A stretch of 64,000 bases of DNA from Parus major (taxonomy: Eukaryota; Chordata; Aves; Passeriformes; Paridae): NCBI RefSeq assembly GCF_001522545.3, contig NC_031774.1, positions 54,253,871-54,317,870 of the forward strand, given 5' to 3'. The notes under the pieces were generated by a model that had not been told where the DNA came from, did no database searches, and worked only from the letters and a program-made list of their open reading frames with translations. Positions within the stretch are counted from its first letter, which is position 1; every line of letters starts with the position of its first letter. A program made the translations under genes and the position numbers. Below, one piece after another: positions 63,101-64,000 of this stretch.

Positions 63101-64000
63101 CAGGTCAGTAGTTCAATCCTTATCCCAAATAGGTGCATTTTGCACAAGTGATGCCAAATTACAGTGTCTTCACAAACACCAGGCTCATTGTAAAATCTCT
63201 CTTGGCTTCAAGATTACTTTTTTGGGTGATGAAGCACCTATCACAGCAGAAGCCTGATGGTCCAGCAAAGAGAACTGACATGACAAAATTGTGCCCCTCA
63301 CAGCCTTTTCCAATTCATTCCCCTGGCGATTGCAGTTTCTCTCCAAATGCTATTCTGCTTTTCTAGAGTGTGTGCTGCCCCCAGAATGGCAGCTGCTCCT
63401 TCTATCCTTGAAGCACTGAGGGAAAGCTGTGACTGGCATGTAGCTCTCCCTCCCCTCCAAGTAAATGTAGAGGTTATATGGCAGATCCATTTCCTTTGTT
63501 ATCTTTTTGTTTGAAGAAACAGGGGTTGAGCCTGAGTAGGTCTGCAGAGGCATTCAATTAAACAAAGACATTTTATTTTAGCCTCTGTTTAATGAAGAGG
63601 AAACCAATAGGCAATCTTCCCTTCTTCTGGGTGAGGAAGCCATTGACAAGTGCTATATCTAGTTGTGAACTAATGCAACCTGCAAAAGGATTTTATCCAA
63701 CTTATCAGGAAATGAATCCCCCTCATTTCTAACAGCTTGAACTTCAGAGAATGTGAGCAGCTCACACTACACTGGAAACTCATGTTCCTAAATGCATTTG
63801 AGTTTTAAAACAAAGCAAAGAAAAATCCAAATCTAAAGGAGGTGACAAAAGCAGCATTTTTAGGCAAGCAATTCCTCTGTCCTGGTCACAGTTTGGGATA
63901 CACTTGCTGGCACTGGAAGGCAAGGTAACTTTTTTTCTTGTTCCTCTCAGTGCTGATAGCCTAGGGGAAGGGATGTCTGAAGTGGATTGGGTGAGGAACT

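Larger units (their letters stand above)
43279..64000. other. Upstream DNA with no identified gene
   Basis: About 20.7 kb upstream of the NUDT14-like promoter. It is AT-rich with scattered tandem repeats and no protein I recognise. A few open frames coincide with good splice signals on the plus strand (43322-43545, 43650-43685, 44415-44466, 49325-49448) and one on the minus strand (52057-52245); each is listed separately at low confidence. From about 58000 to 64000 I see only AT-rich DNA without clear structure. Confidence 0.6.

Overview
The window looks like a piece of a songbird nuclear genome. It is AT-rich vertebrate DNA with long stretches that carry no gene. It holds several CR1 LINE 3' ends, all reading on the minus strand. 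At 39341-39476 there is a tRNA-Ile/CR1 composite SINE of the TguSINE1 type, which is known from oscine passerines. There are no bacterial-style operons; almost every open frame is short and non-coding. The organism is an inference from repeat content, not from a database search.

The one gene I can name lies on the minus strand. Its first three coding exons are at 42748-42668, 14888-14845 and 914-850, and they join in frame with consensus splice sites. The 63 residues they encode match the N-terminus of NUDT14, the Nudix-family UDP-glucose pyrophosphatase. The catalytic Nudix box lies in later exons beyond the left edge. Introns 1 and 2 are about 27.8 kb and 13.9 kb, so nearly the whole left two-thirds of the window is intron.

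Region by region. 1-849: start of intron 3. 915-14844: intron 2, with CR1 fragments and a GC-rich patch at 9845-10367 that ends in a 19-A run. 14889-42667: intron 1, with CR1 fragments, two copies of what looks like an ancient L3/CR1-like repeat, a probable small hAT element, the TguSINE1 copy, and paired PRDM1/IRF-like motifs just inside the 5' end. 42370-42900: the CpG-island promoter and exon 1, flanked closely on both sides by CR1 copies. 43279-64000: upstream DNA without a recognised gene. It has several tandem repeats (51 bp x2, 28 bp x3, 15 bp x3 with octamer motifs) and a few ORF/splice-signal coincidences on the plus strand that might be exons of a divergent transcript.

No undescribed system is proved here. 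The items most worth checking are the unusually long NUDT14-like locus (orthologue or paralogue), the possible divergent plus-strand transcript, and the GC-rich, A-tailed patch in intron 2.
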